Source of the DNA: Paenibacillus taiwanensis DSM 18679
GTDB taxonomy: Bacteria; Bacillota; Bacilli; Paenibacillales; Paenibacillaceae
DNA: 64,000 nucleotides
Direction: 5' to 3'
Assembly: GCF_000425125.1 (NCBI RefSeq)
Contig: NZ_AULE01000024.1
Location: forward strand, 124,001-188,000
Below are positions 63,396 to 64,000 of this stretch, in pieces. The notes under the pieces were generated by a model. The model was not told the origin of the DNA. It ran no database searches and saw only the letters and a list, made by a program, of their open reading frames with translations. Within the stretch, counting starts at the first letter, position 1. Each line of letters opens with the position of its first letter. The position numbers were made by a program, and so were the translations under genes.

Positions 63396-64000
63396 ATGAC
63401 AGCGAACAAAACAGATTTAACAACGTATTATGGCGATTTTCATATCCATATTGGCGCGACATCTGATGGTGTGCCTGTCAAAATAAGTGGTAGCCGCAAC
63501 TTGACATTTGAAGCGATCGCTCGTGAGGCATCAGAACGCAAGGGGCTACAGCTCATCGGCATTATCGATTGTCATGCTCCTGGTGTGCTGGCTGATATAG
63601 AACGATTGCTGGACAGTGGTGAAATGCAAGAACACGCCGATGGTGGTATACGTTATGGTCAGACGACGATTATTTTAGGAACAGAAATTGAGTTCAAGGA
63701 ACATGGGCGTGGTGCCGCTCATGTTTTGTGTTACTTGCCGAGCTTTGATGCGATGAAGCACTTTTCGACGTGGATGTCACAATATGTTCGTAATATGAAT
63801 TTATCCACTCAAAGAAATTATGCGCGGATAACGGATATTCAGGAAGAAACGGCAGCGCATGGCGGCGTATTTATTCCTGCCCACGTGTTTACACCACATA
63901 AAAGCTTGTATGGAAGTTGCGCGGATCGTATGTGTGATGTGTTGGATATGTCGTTAATCGATGGCATTGAGGTGGGATTGAGTGCGGACAGTAAGATGGC
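63396..64000 (+). CDS. Endonuclease Q family / PHP-domain protein (3' end beyond window)
   Basis: An open frame begins at ATG 63396 after AGGATG and runs off the window after 201 codons. The start reads MTANKTDLTTYYGDFHIHIG, a PHP metal-site pattern (D-x-H-x-H), followed by LIGIIDCHAPGVL, ILGTEIEFKEHG, GAAHVLCYLP and FIPAHVFTPHKSLYGSC. This order is that of the bacterial endonuclease Q (EndoQ) family, which cuts DNA at deaminated bases such as hypoxanthine and uracil; many bacterial members are uncharacterised. The C-terminal zinc-binding part lies outside the window. Confidence 0.75.
   Translation, partial: MTANKTDLTTYYGDFHIHIGATSDGVPVKISGSRNLTFEAIAREASERKGLQLIGIIDCHAPGVLADIERLLDSGEMQEHADGGIRYGQTTIILGTEIEFKEHGRGAAHVLCYLPSFDAMKHFSTWMSQYVRNMNLSTQRNYARITDIQEETAAHGGVFIPAHVFTPHKSLYGSCADRMCDVLDMSLIDGIEVGLSADSKM

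Overview
The window looks like a chromosomal core segment of a spore-forming Bacillales bacterium, most likely Paenibacillus or a close relative. The evidence is a complete spoIIIA operon, spoIVB, spo0A, splB and a gene order that follows the Bacillus subtilis mntR-yqhO-yqhQRST-efp-yqhV-spoIIIAA..AH-accBC-yqhY-nusB-folD-xseAB-ispA-dxs-yqxC-ahrC-recN-spoIVB-spo0A block. The genus is an inference from synteny and protein style; no 16S gene is present. No rRNA, tRNA, CRISPR array, prophage or insertion sequence was seen.

Layout. 1-2.7 kb: the 3' end of yidD, then metG behind a methionine-type T-box leader. 2.9-6.5 kb: a Zur-type zinc uptake operon (znuA-znuC-znuB) followed by a CcdA-like thiol-redox membrane protein. 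6.5-13.6 kb: splB (spore DNA repair), mntR (manganese regulator), a secreted GHL10-type glycosidase, a patatin, and the yqhP/Q/R membrane genes. 13.7-20.1 kb: aroQ, a prolidase, efp, an aspartokinase with an internal start for its small subunit, ytwI, the sulfolactate genes comA/comB, and yqhV. 20.2-26.1 kb: the spoIIIA operon (mother-cell side of the feeding channel) behind a good sigma-E promoter. 26.2-36.8 kb: accB-accC, an asp23-amaP-DUF2273 cell-envelope cluster, nusB, folD, xseAB, ispA, dxs and yqxC, which cover fatty acid, folate and isoprenoid synthesis. 37-42.2 kb: argR, recN, spoIVB and spo0A, the last with two 0A boxes around a sigma-H-like promoter.

42.2-54 kb is accessory and breaks the conserved order. 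It holds a frameshifted pgsA-like pseudogene, a GrpB-family gene, small membrane proteins, a luciferase-like oxidoreductase, a YbtPQ/IrtAB-like ABC pair behind a Fur-like box, a DUF6884-type protein, an alpha/beta hydrolase, a VanZ-RDD fusion and an unknown basic-tailed protein. 54-64 kb returns to conserved material: DUF2627 (yqzF-like), the branched-chain 2-oxo acid dehydrogenase genes (lpdV, bkdAA, bkdAB, bkdB), lipB (which can supply octanoyl groups for the E2 lipoyl domain), a yqjE-type M20 peptidase, nudF, and the start of an endonuclease Q-family gene.

Two very small genes that are easily missed were found by reading the sequence: a 34-residue Prli42-like stressosome anchor (60825-60929, minus) and a 66-residue MciZ-like protein beside nudF (62285-62485, minus). 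No convincing wholly new multi-gene system was found. The most unusual items are the pgsA-like pseudogene, the MciZ candidate, the in-frame open extension past the DUF2273 stop codon that overlaps a structured element, and the promoter-palindrome unit at 43992-44042.
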